From Salegentibacter sp. R32 (GTDB taxonomy: Bacteria > Bacteroidota > Bacteroidia > Flavobacteriales > Flavobacteriaceae), in the NCBI RefSeq assembly GCF_008692195.1, contig NZ_RXOM01000018.1, positions 307,147-371,146 of the forward strand: a stretch of DNA of 64,000 nt, given 5' to 3'. Below the pieces are notes generated by a model. The model did no database searches. It saw nothing but the letters and a program-made list of their open reading frames with translations, and was not told where the DNA came from. Of the stretch, positions 18,450 to 26,238 are shown piece by piece; position 1 is the first letter of the stretch; each line of letters begins with the position of its first letter. The translations under genes were made by a program, and so were the position numbers.

Positions 18450-19088
18450 AATCGACAATTTGGTTGTTCATAGGAATTTCGATGGTTACTTCAGGTTGAT
18501 TATCTAATTGATAAATAAATCTAACGTTTGTATTCTGTAGGGTTTTGAACTGTTTTGAAAAATTTAGTTGATTTATATTTTGATTGTAGCTAAATGTATT
18601 AGTTTCAAAGCATGCTTGTGCATTGGGAACTAAGGAAACCAAATCAAAATTATAAGAACAATGAGAAGAGGAATAACGTAACCTCCAAGACAATTGATGC
18701 TCTTCGGTAGAGGTTTTATTAATTTCAAAATTTAGTAAACTAATAGATTTTAATTCAATTAGACCAAGTTGGTATAGATCACGTAAGGATTATCATTATT
18801 TATTGGATTAATGCTTGCGGTAGAGAATTCAGAAGAAGTGGAATTTACCTTTATCTCGTAGCCAATATTACTTTTAAATGAGGCGAATGAAAAATTTCCG
18901 TAATTATCGCTTATATCTTCTCCTAAAATATGTCCAGAAGAAAAAAGGGAAATATCAATGTTAGCGATTGGCTCTTGTTGAGGGTTCGCAACTTTGCCTT
19001 TAACAAGTAGTCTTTTATTGTATTCAATATCTGGTTCACAGCTAAAAAGCAATAAATTGAAAAATACGAAGTAAGCTATTATTTTCAT
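18433..19088 (-). pseudogene. Lipoprotein with carboxypeptidase-regulatory-like domain, broken by one missing base
   Basis: The ATG at 19088 starts a lipoprotein signal with lipobox LLFSC. A CarboxypepD_reg-like beta-sandwich follows (VKGKVANPQQEPIANIDISL, GNFSFASF). The frame stops at 18759 but family-like sequence goes on in another frame (LIELKSISLLNFEINKTSTE and onward) to the stop at 18433. Adding one C to the CC at 18764-18765 joins them into 218 residues without a stop; 656 bases plus one is divisible by three. Function unknown; probably an outer-membrane lipoprotein partner of the barrel coded next. Confidence 0.75.
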
Positions 19089-19141
19089 CTAGTATTTTTT
19101 AAGTAGATACTAAATGTAAGAATGGTTGCGTTAAGTTACTG

Positions 19142-20362
19142 TTATTTATATAGAAGATATTTTTTTCGGGTAGTTTGATAATCTTCTAAACCTTTTTTCC
19201 AAGTGGTTTTAATTGCTGACTCGCTCATTCCACTTTCTATCTGTTGCTGAAGTTTTTCAGTTCCGGCCAACTTCGGAAAGAAATTATTGAAGAATTCATT
19301 TTTATTTTTTGTGTTTCGGTAAGCTTTAATAAGCCACTCTAAATTAATTTCAGCTAATTTTTCTTCGGAAGTTAAATTCATTCCGTAGCAAAGTTTTCCT
19401 TCGTTTTTAGGATATTTAGCTCCTTCGTTAGATTCTGGGGTGTAGGAATAATTAAAGGTTTTTGAATCTAATTCAGGAGAACCAAATACTTGAAATTGAT
19501 AGTTCGTTCCTCTTCCGGCATTCACCTTGGTTCCTTCAAAAAAACATAAACTTGGGTATAAATTAATCGCTTGGTCGTTGGGTAAATTAGGCGAAGGTTT
19601 AATAGGAAGTGAATAGGCTTTTTGATGTGTGTAGTTTTTCATTTTAATCACCATCAATTCACATTTCACTTCATTTTTTAACCAATTTTCTCCGTTAATC
19701 ATTTGCGCATATTCACCAATGGTCATTCCATGAACAATCGGTACGGGGTGCATTCCTACAAAACTTTGTTGTGATTCCTCTAAAATTGGTCCGTCAATAT
19801 AATGTCCGTTAGGGTTGGGACGGTCCAACACTAATAGCGGAATATTATTTTCAGCACAAGCTTCCATCACATAATGCAAAGTAGAAATGTACGTGTAAAA
19901 CCGAACGCCCACATCTTGAATATCGAAAATCATCATTTCGACACCTTTTAATTGCTCATCGGTTGGTTTTTTATTGCTTCCGTAGAGCGAAACCAGTGGT
20001 AAACCGGTTTTGGTGTCCATCCCGTCTTTTACTTTTTCGCCGGCATCGGCTTTTCCGCGAAATCCATGTTCAGGAGAAAAAACTTTTTCAATTTGAATGT
20101 TGGAAGAAAGTAAGGAATCTACTAAATGAACGTAAGTTCCATCTTCTTTAAAAATCACTGAAGTTTGATTGCCTACAATTCCTATTTTTTTTCCTTTTAA
20201 CAAAGGTAAATACTGTTGGGTAAGATTGGCTCCCATCACTATAGAATTTTCAGTTGAAGCTTTAGCAGCAGCCGTGTTTTGTTTTTTTGTTTGAGCTTCA
20301 CAAGAAATCAATCCTAAAGCTAGAATAAAAAATGTATTTTTGAGCAATCGGTTAAAAAGCAT
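19142..20362 (-). CDS. namZ: NamZ-type exo-beta-N-acetylmuramidase (DUF1343), lipoprotein
   Basis: A 406-residue protein with lipobox LISC (Cys21) and the DUF1343 domain: GKKIGIVGNQTS, FSPEHGFRG, MIFDIQDVGVRFYTYISTL, VLDRPNPNG, and NLPNDQAINLYPSLCFFEGT. DUF1343 proteins were shown to release MurNAc from the non-reducing end of peptidoglycan fragments (NamZ). Here it would act in the periplasm in cell-wall recycling. Its ATG is only 5 bases from the start of the divergent permease gene, so each promoter lies in the other gene's coding region. No peptidoglycan recycling gene is adjacent. Confidence 0.88.
   Translation of the reverse strand: MLFNRLLKNTFFILALGLISCEAQTKKQNTAAAKASTENSIVMGANLTQQYLPLLKGKKIGIVGNQTSVIFKEDGTYVHLVDSLLSSNIQIEKVFSPEHGFRGKADAGEKVKDGMDTKTGLPLVSLYGSNKKPTDEQLKGVEMMIFDIQDVGVRFYTYISTLHYVMEACAENNIPLLVLDRPNPNGHYIDGPILEESQQSFVGMHPVPIVHGMTIGEYAQMINGENWLKNEVKCELMVIKMKNYTHQKAYSLPIKPSPNLPNDQAINLYPSLCFFEGTKVNAGRGTNYQFQVFGSPELDSKTFNYSYTPESNEGAKYPKNEGKLCYGMNLTSEEKLAEINLEWLIKAYRNTKNKNEFFNNFFPKLAGTEKLQQQIESGMSESAIKTTWKKGLEDYQTTRKKYLLYK
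20335..20342 (+). promoter_or_regulatory. -7 box TATTTTTG inside the namZ signal-peptide region
   Basis: Exact TAnnTTTG match 25 bases before the TTG start at 20368; it lies within the antisense strand of namZ codons. Confidence 0.45.
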
Positions 20363-20367
20363 CTCTT

Positions 20368-21606
20368 TTGAATTTTGAATATTTTATTTCTAAACGCTTA
20401 ATTAGCGCAAAAGATTATAAAAGTAGTATTTCGGCACCAATAATTAAAATTGCAGTTTCCGCAATTGCTATTGGGGTGATTATGATGCTTATTGCTGTGG
20501 CGACCGGAGTTGGCTTGAAACAAAAAATTAGGGATAAAATTGCTGCGTTTAACGGACATATTATTATTAATAACCTTAATAACAATAATTCGCAGGAAAC
20601 GCAGAAACCTATTTCTATTGAGCAAGATTTTTATCCGGAGTTTACTACTGTTGAAGGCATTAATCACATTCAAGGCGTTGCTACCAAATACGGTATTATT
20701 AGAACCGAAACCGATTTTGAAGGCATTATTGTAAAAGGTGTCGGTACCGATTACCGTTGGGATTATTTACACGAATATTTAGTAGAAGGAAAACTTCCCG
20801 TTTATAAAAAAGAAGGCTACAGTATCGAAATTTTAATTTCAGAATATCTTTCTAAACGTTTAGGGTTTCAAGTAGGCGATAAGGTGATTGTCTATTTTAT
20901 GAATGAAGAAAACCGTGACCGCCCGAGATTGGTAGCGTTTGAGGTAAGTGGGGTTTTTAATTCCGGGTTTCAGGAGTTTGATGAAACTTATTTAATTGCA
21001 GATTTAAATCAGTTGCAGCGCTTGAATAAATGGAATGATGATGAAGTAGGAAATTTTGAAGTTTTTATTGATGATTTTGATGAAGTAGATACAAAAGGCG
21101 GAGAGGTTTACGACAACATCAGCTCGTTTTTAGATGCCAAAACCATTCGGCAGGCTTTCCCATCGATATTTGAATGGGTTTCCCTTTTTGATTTCAACAT
21201 TGCTTTAATCATCGGAATTATGATAATCGTTTCCGGTATTAATATGATTACCGCTTTATTGGTTTTGATTCTCGAACGAACCCAAATGATTGGAATGCTA
21301 AAAGCCATAGGAAGTACCGATTGGAGCATCAGGAAAATATTTTTATACAACGCAGCTTATCTCATCCTTAAAGGACTTCTTTACGGAAACATTATTGGGA
21401 TTGGTGTTTTGCTGGCTCAGAAATATTTTAAGTTAATTCCGCTGAATCCTGAAACCTATTATGTGACTGAAGCGCCAATTTATTTTAATTGGGATTATAT
21501 TTTGTTGGTAAATGCAGGGACTTTATTGTTGTGTATGCTCATGTTACTTATCCCTTCCTATATTATCACCAGAATCACACCCGCCAAGTCTATTAGGTTT
21601 GAGTAA
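20368..21606 (+). CDS. FtsX/LolC-E-family ABC transporter permease
   Basis: A 412-residue inner-membrane protein. One helix near residues 24-48, a large periplasmic MacB-like domain (about 55-265), then three helices (about 275-300, 320-345, 375-400), the layout of LolC/LolE and FtsX permeases. The start is a TTG at 20368: the frame has a stop at 20353, there is no ATG between, and NFEYFISKRLIS is the conserved beginning in Bacteroidetes. A role in moving lipoproteins from the inner membrane, or in envelope stress, is likely; no ATPase gene is adjacent. The divergent namZ starts 5 bases away. Confidence 0.85.
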   Translation: MNFEYFISKRLISAKDYKSSISAPIIKIAVSAIAIGVIMMLIAVATGVGLKQKIRDKIAAFNGHIIINNLNNNNSQETQKPISIEQDFYPEFTTVEGINHIQGVATKYGIIRTETDFEGIIVKGVGTDYRWDYLHEYLVEGKLPVYKKEGYSIEILISEYLSKRLGFQVGDKVIVYFMNEENRDRPRLVAFEVSGVFNSGFQEFDETYLIADLNQLQRLNKWNDDEVGNFEVFIDDFDEVDTKGGEVYDNISSFLDAKTIRQAFPSIFEWVSLFDFNIALIIGIMIIVSGINMITALLVLILERTQMIGMLKAIGSTDWSIRKIFLYNAAYLILKGLLYGNIIGIGVLLAQKYFKLIPLNPETYYVTEAPIYFNWDYILLVNAGTLLLCMLMLLIPSYIITRITPAKSIRFE

Positions 21607-21693
21607 GTAGTTAGCAGTATTCAGTTCATTTCATACAACTACGAACTTCATTTTTCAATTTCGATTTCAACTCCAAGTTCTCATGCGAATCCC

Positions 21694-21701
21694 TATATTT
21701 G
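21694..21701 (+). promoter_or_regulatory. -7 box TATATTTG
   Basis: Exact TAnnTTTG match 22 bases before the ATG at 21724. Confidence 0.6.
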
Positions 21702-21723
21702 CAATCCAAAAATTGAAAAAGAA

Positions 21724-22704
21724 ATGGATTACAAAAACAATATATTAGAAACCATAGGCAATACGCCGCTTGTGAAAATAAACAAACTCGTGGAAGATAT
21801 TCCGGCAATGGTTTTGGCAAAATACGAAACTTTTAATCCCGGTAATTCGGTAAAAGACCGAATGGCTATAAAAATGATTGAAGCTGCCGAAGAGCAAGGA
21901 CTTATTAAACCTGGGGGGACAATCGTAGAAGGAACTTCAGGAAACACGGGAATGGGTTTAGCTTTAGCCGCGATTGTAAAAGGTTACAAAATGGTTTGTA
22001 CCTTGGCCGATAAACAAAGTAAAGAGAAAATAGATATTTTACGAGCGGTAGGCTGCGAGGTGATTGTTTGTCCCACCAATGTAGAACCGGAACATCCCGA
22101 TTCTTATTATTCAACTGCTAAAAGAATTGCTGAAGAAACGTCTAATTCTTGGTATGTAAATCAATATGACAATTTGGCCAATACCCAAGCGCATTACGAA
22201 AGTACCGGACCGGAAATCTGGGAACAAACCGATGGGAAAGTAACCCATTTTGTAGTTGGCGTAGGAACCGGCGGAACCATTTCTGGAGTAGGGAAATATT
22301 TAAAAGAACAAAATCCGAATGTAAAAGTTTGGGGAGTTGATACCTATGGTTCAGTTTTTAAAAAATACCACGAAACCGGAGAGTTCGATGAAAATGAAAT
22401 CTATCCGTATGTAACCGAAGGAATTGGCGAAGATATCTTACCCAAGAATGTAAATTTTGATATTATTGATGGTTTCACCAAAGTAACCGATAAAGATGCA
22501 GCAGTTTACACCCGAAGATTGGCACAAGAAGAAGGAATGTTTTTAGGGAACTCTGCCGGAGCGGCGATGAAAGGATTACTTCAATTAAAAGATGAATTTA
22601 AAGAAGACGATGTGGTGGTAATACTTTTTCACGACCATGGAAGCCGTTACATTGGTAAAATTTATAACGACGATTGGATGAAAGAACACGGGTTTATGGA
22701 TTAA
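21724..22704 (+). CDS. Cystathionine beta-synthase / cysteine synthase family enzyme
   Basis: A 326-residue PLP enzyme of fold type II. K44 in NPGNSVKDR forms the Schiff base, EGTSGNTG (69-76) binds the substrate carboxylate, GVGTGGTISG binds the PLP phosphate. The segments YVNQYDNLANTQAHYESTGP, VEGIGEDILP and FHDHGSRYIGKIYNDDWM resemble the catalytic core of cystathionine beta-synthase more than O-acetylserine sulfhydrylases, but the CBS-domain pair is absent. It therefore makes cystathionine from serine and homocysteine, or cysteine from an activated serine. Monocistronic with its own promoter and terminator. Confidence 0.85.
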   Translation: MDYKNNILETIGNTPLVKINKLVEDIPAMVLAKYETFNPGNSVKDRMAIKMIEAAEEQGLIKPGGTIVEGTSGNTGMGLALAAIVKGYKMVCTLADKQSKEKIDILRAVGCEVIVCPTNVEPEHPDSYYSTAKRIAEETSNSWYVNQYDNLANTQAHYESTGPEIWEQTDGKVTHFVVGVGTGGTISGVGKYLKEQNPNVKVWGVDTYGSVFKKYHETGEFDENEIYPYVTEGIGEDILPKNVNFDIIDGFTKVTDKDAAVYTRRLAQEEGMFLGNSAGAAMKGLLQLKDEFKEDDVVVILFHDHGSRYIGKIYNDDWMKEHGFMD

Positions 22705-22742
22705 ATCTTATTTATAAAAAATAAACCTTTCTTTGAAAAAAA

Positions 22743-22774
22743 ACTCTTGTAAAAAATGCAAGAGGTTTTTTTTA
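22743..22774 (+). terminator. Rho-independent terminator
   Basis: CTCTTG (22744-22749) pairs with CAAGAG (22759-22764), extended by A/T pairs over one mismatch, followed by eight T. Confidence 0.75.
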
Positions 22775-22835
22775 TTCCATAAATCCCCAGTAAATTAATT
22801 TGAAAATCCTTACCTTAGAAGGTATATTTTAAGAA

Positions 22836-23546
22836 ATGAGGTATTTATCAGCGTTATGTTTATTCCTGTTCCTATTTAGTTCCTGTGGTTCCACTTCAGA
22901 AATGTCAGAAAACGGAGTCGCTAATCCTTCTCAAAATTCAAGTACAATTTCTTACTTGGCCTTGGGTGATTCTTACACCATTGGAGAAAGCGTCGCCGAA
23001 AGTGAACGCTGGCCGGTACAGTTAGCAGATAAATTTCGTAACGATGGCTTTAGCGTAGAAAACCCGAAAATTATAGCCAGAACAGGTTGGCGTACCGACC
23101 AGTTATTGGAAGCGATGAACGAAGAACTAGACACAAAAAAATACGATTTGGTTTCCGTGTTAATTGGCGTCAACAATCAATATCAAAGTAGGGATATCGA
23201 GCAGTTTCAGGAAGAGTTGAAAGTTATTTTGCAAAAAGCCATAGCGCAATCCAAAACCGGAAAAGATGGCGTTTTTGTAGTGAGTATTCCCGATTATAGC
23301 GTGACGCCTTTTGCTGAAAATAGTGATACTGAAGAAATTTCAAATGAAATTGCGATGTTCAATGAAATCTGTCAAAATACCAGTGCTAATTTTGAAGTAA
23401 AATACTTTTACATCACCGATATTTCTGAAGAAGCCGAATTCAACTCTAATTTAATTGCCGAAGACGGTCTGCACCCAAGTGGTGAAATGTATCGCAGATG
23501 GGTAGAAAAAATTTATCCCGAAGTAAAAGAATTATTAAATAATTAA
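22836..23546 (+). CDS. SGNH/GDSL hydrolase lipoprotein
   Basis: A 236-residue protein with lipobox LFSSC (Cys17). SGNH blocks: GDSYT with nucleophile S46, the Gly block at RTGWRTDQ, GVNNQ (Asn of block III), and DGLHPS with D210 and H213. It is an esterase or lipase-like hydrolase anchored in the envelope, perhaps acting on acylated glycans or lysophospholipids. The next gene starts directly after the stop (no gap), so both are probably one transcript. Substrate unknown. Confidence 0.88.
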   Translation: MRYLSALCLFLFLFSSCGSTSEMSENGVANPSQNSSTISYLALGDSYTIGESVAESERWPVQLADKFRNDGFSVENPKIIARTGWRTDQLLEAMNEELDTKKYDLVSVLIGVNNQYQSRDIEQFQEELKVILQKAIAQSKTGKDGVFVVSIPDYSVTPFAENSDTEEISNEIAMFNEICQNTSANFEVKYFYITDISEEAEFNSNLIAEDGLHPSGEMYRRWVEKIYPEVKELLNN

Positions 23547-24827
23547 ATGAAAGAAGATTTTTTACATTACCTATGGAAATTTAAAAAGTTTGATTTTCTA
23601 AAAGCAGAGACAACGGCTAATGAAAATATAAAAATCTTAAATTCAGGACTTCATAATGTTCAAAATCCCGGTCCCGATTTTTTTAATGCAAAAATTGAAA
23701 TTGGTAATCAACTTTGGGCAGGTAATGTAGAAATTCATATAAAATCGAGCGATTGGTATGCGCATCATCACGAAAAAGATACTCATTACGATAATGTGAT
23801 TTTGCATGTAGTTTGGGATGACGATGTGGCCGTTTTTCGAAAAGATAAAACCCAAATCGCAACACTTCAATTAAAGGATTTTACAGCCTCTGAAACATTA
23901 AACAATTATCAAGAATTATTACAAGCGCCTCGAAAATGGATTAATTGTGAAAACGATTTTCATCAATTCACAAATTTTCAGCTAAAGAATTGGTTGGAGC
24001 GTTTATACATCGAACGCTTAGAAGAAAAATCAATCCTCATCACAAAATTATTGGAAGAAACTGAAAATAATTGGGAAGCAGTACTTTTTCAATTACTCGC
24101 TAAAAATTTCGGTTTAAATAAAAACGGAAAAGCATTTTTGGCGATGGCAAAATCAATTCCATTTTCGGTAATTAGAAAAATAGAGGAAGTTGAAATTTTA
24201 GAAGCTTTGTTCTTCGGTCAAACCAATTTATTAACTCAAGATGTTGACGATTCCTATTTTCTTCAGCTTCAAAAAGAATACGGTTATTTAAAACATAAAT
24301 TTCAGTTACAATCCATTCAGAAAGAAGTTCAGTTTTTTAGATTGCGTCCGCCCAATTTTCCTACGATTCGATTATCACAATTGGCGCAGTTGTATATTCA
24401 GCAGAAAAATTTATTCAGCAAAATAAAAGACATACAAACGCTGGAAGAAATTTACCAACTTTTTGAAATAGAAACTTCAACTTACTGGAAAACCCATTAT
24501 TCCTTCGGAAAAGAGAGTAAAACTACAACTAAAAAATTGACCAAGAAATTTATAGATTTAGTGATTATTAATTCTATTGTTCCTATTAAATTCGCTTACC
24601 AGAAATTTCAAGGAAAAGTGGAAGTAGAAAATCTCTTCCATATTTTAGAATCGATGGGAGCGGAAAGCAATTCAACTATCAAAAAAATTAATCAACTTAG
24701 AAAGAAAACCGCCACCAACGCTTTAGAATCACAAGCACTTTTACAGTTAAAACCTAATTATTGCGATGTAAATAAATGTCTGCAATGCGAATTAGGTTTA
24801 AGTTTGTTGCAAAGAAACGCTTCGTGA
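23547..24827 (+). CDS. DUF2851 family protein
   Basis: A 426-residue protein. The N-terminal part, with HNVQNPGPDFFNAKIEIG and GNVEIHIKSSDWYAHHHEKD, is the DUF2851 hallmark; it resembles nuclease-like beta-sheet folds, but no activity is known. The C-terminus ends with a conserved Cys cluster, CDVNKCLQCELGL. The family is common in Bacteroidetes. It follows the SGNH hydrolase with no spacing, and the promoter of the next gene lies in its last codons. Confidence 0.85.
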   Translation: MKEDFLHYLWKFKKFDFLKAETTANENIKILNSGLHNVQNPGPDFFNAKIEIGNQLWAGNVEIHIKSSDWYAHHHEKDTHYDNVILHVVWDDDVAVFRKDKTQIATLQLKDFTASETLNNYQELLQAPRKWINCENDFHQFTNFQLKNWLERLYIERLEEKSILITKLLEETENNWEAVLFQLLAKNFGLNKNGKAFLAMAKSIPFSVIRKIEEVEILEALFFGQTNLLTQDVDDSYFLQLQKEYGYLKHKFQLQSIQKEVQFFRLRPPNFPTIRLSQLAQLYIQQKNLFSKIKDIQTLEEIYQLFEIETSTYWKTHYSFGKESKTTTKKLTKKFIDLVIINSIVPIKFAYQKFQGKVEVENLFHILESMGAESNSTIKKINQLRKKTATNALESQALLQLKPNYCDVNKCLQCELGLSLLQRNAS

Positions 24828-24837
24828 GCTAAATTTG
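24807..24837 (+). promoter_or_regulatory. Promoter TTG-N20-TAAATTTG, leaderless
   Basis: TTG at 24807-24809, 20-base spacer, exact -7 box at 24830-24837, then five bases to the ATG at 24843. It overlaps the stop of the DUF2851 gene. Confidence 0.6.
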
Positions 24838-24842
24838 TAGAG

Positions 24843-25073
24843 ATGATAAATTTTATTTCAAACATTCGTTATTATTTTGAGCGTAACGGGTTTTACGTAA
24901 GTTCCCGCTTGGCAGACAGGCTAGGGATGCGGGTTAAAAGCGTTAGATTGTTTTTTATCTACGTTTCCTTTGCTACCTTCGGCATCGGTTTCGCCATTTA
25001 CCTGACCTTGGCTTTTTGGTTGAAACTTAAAGATTTAATTTACACTAAACGCACATCTGTCTTTGATTTATAG
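24843..25073 (+). CDS. Small PspC-domain membrane protein
   Basis: A 76-residue protein that is almost only a PspC domain: a basic segment (FYVSSRLADRLGMRVKSVRL) followed by one or two membrane helices (LFFIYVSFATFGIGFAIYLT), ending KLKDLIYTKRTSVFDL. PspC proteins act in envelope-stress signalling in other bacteria; this short form has no known partner. The stop overlaps the start of the K+ channel gene by 11 bases, suggesting coupled translation. Confidence 0.85.
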   Translation: MINFISNIRYYFERNGFYVSSRLADRLGMRVKSVRLFFIYVSFATFGIGFAIYLTLAFWLKLKDLIYTKRTSVFDL

Positions 25074-26106
25074 AGATCCATTAAAGAAAATATCCCTTAA
25101 AAGATATTTAGGTTCCAGGATTATCGTTGCGTTAATCTTATTGGGTGGAGTGTTTTTAGTAGGTATTTTAGGCTACAAACTATTTTCGGGATATACTTGG
25201 GTAGATGCAATTTATATGACCGTCATTACCATAACGACAATTGGTTTTGGCGAAGTGCAGCAATTAAGTCCGCAAGAAAAAATACTTACTTCAGTTTACA
25301 TAATTTGCAGTATCTTTTTTGTGGGTTATGCAATTTCAGTGATTACAGAGTATATGTTAAGTAAAAACAATATAGGAAATTTAAGGGCTAAAAAAGTGAA
25401 ATCTAAAATTGATGCATTAAAAGATCACATTATTGTTTGTGGCTACGGAAGAAATGGAGACCAAGCCGTAAGTAAATTATTGGCTTACAACAAAAATTTT
25501 GTGGTCATAGATAATGATGAAAAAGTATTGGAACCGTTGTATGATTCCGGGATACTTTACATTCATGGAAATGCTACCGAAGACGAAGTGTTAAAGCAAG
25601 CAGGAATTGAACGTGCTTCAACCCTCATGTGCACGTTGCCGGGCGATGCCGATAATGTGTTTATTGTACTTTCTGCCAAACAGCTAAATGAAAAACTAAA
25701 AATTATAAGTCGGGCCACCAAAGAAAGTACTACTTACAAACTAAAACTTGCCGGAGCCGATAATGTAATTATGCCCGATAAAATTGGAGGTGACCATATG
25801 GCGAGTTTAGTGGTGACGCCAGATTTAGTTGAGTTTTTAGGACATCTTTCCGTTTCCCGTCAAGAAGGAAGCATTAATATTGAAGAAATAGACTTTGATC
25901 ATATTTGTACCGATGGGAAAGAACATGCCATTAAGGAACTAGACCTTCGGAAAAAAACAGGGTGTACCGTAATAGGCTACCGAGCTCCTGACGGAAATTA
26001 TAGTGTAAACCCGGATGCCAATATGGTGATAAGAAAAAATTCAAAGCTTATTTTTATAGGTAAACCCGAACAGATTGAAAAGCTAAAACAAACTTATAAA
26101 GTTTAA
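25063..26106 (+). CDS. Two-helix potassium channel with RCK (TrkA-N/TrkA-C) domain
   Basis: A 347-residue inner-membrane channel. Helix 1 at about 18-38, pore loop with selectivity filter TIGFG (59-63) instead of the usual TVGYG, helix 2 at about 76-98, then a Rossmann-fold TrkA-N domain starting IIVCGYGRNG (G127, G129, G132) with acidic VIDND, and a TrkA-C domain from about residue 270. It resembles MthK-like ligand-gated channels. The start is TTG at 25063, inside the end of pspC; the next possible ATG would remove helix 1. A GFG filter is also found in some K+ channels. Confidence 0.88.
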   Translation: MIYRDPLKKISLKRYLGSRIIVALILLGGVFLVGILGYKLFSGYTWVDAIYMTVITITTIGFGEVQQLSPQEKILTSVYIICSIFFVGYAISVITEYMLSKNNIGNLRAKKVKSKIDALKDHIIVCGYGRNGDQAVSKLLAYNKNFVVIDNDEKVLEPLYDSGILYIHGNATEDEVLKQAGIERASTLMCTLPGDADNVFIVLSAKQLNEKLKIISRATKESTTYKLKLAGADNVIMPDKIGGDHMASLVVTPDLVEFLGHLSVSRQEGSINIEEIDFDHICTDGKEHAIKELDLRKKTGCTVIGYRAPDGNYSVNPDANMVIRKNSKLIFIGKPEQIEKLKQTYKV

Positions 26107-26238
26107 AATAAGTTATTTTTATTTAACATTTACTTTACATTTTAACTTGTAAGCTTTTGAAATAGGGAATTTTTTTATGATATTGGGGGCTTAATAATTT
26201 TTAACATTTTAATTCCATTAACAAAACGACGATATTTT

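Noticed and set aside
17836..19088. Phase variation as the cause of the two frame breaks
   Set aside because: The runs involved are only 2-4 bases long, too short for frequent slippage; mutation or base-call error is more likely.
24900..24940. GC-rich stretch in pspC resembling part of the REP element
   Set aside because: It codes the conserved PspC segment SRLADRLGMRVKS, so the likeness is better explained by protein constraint.
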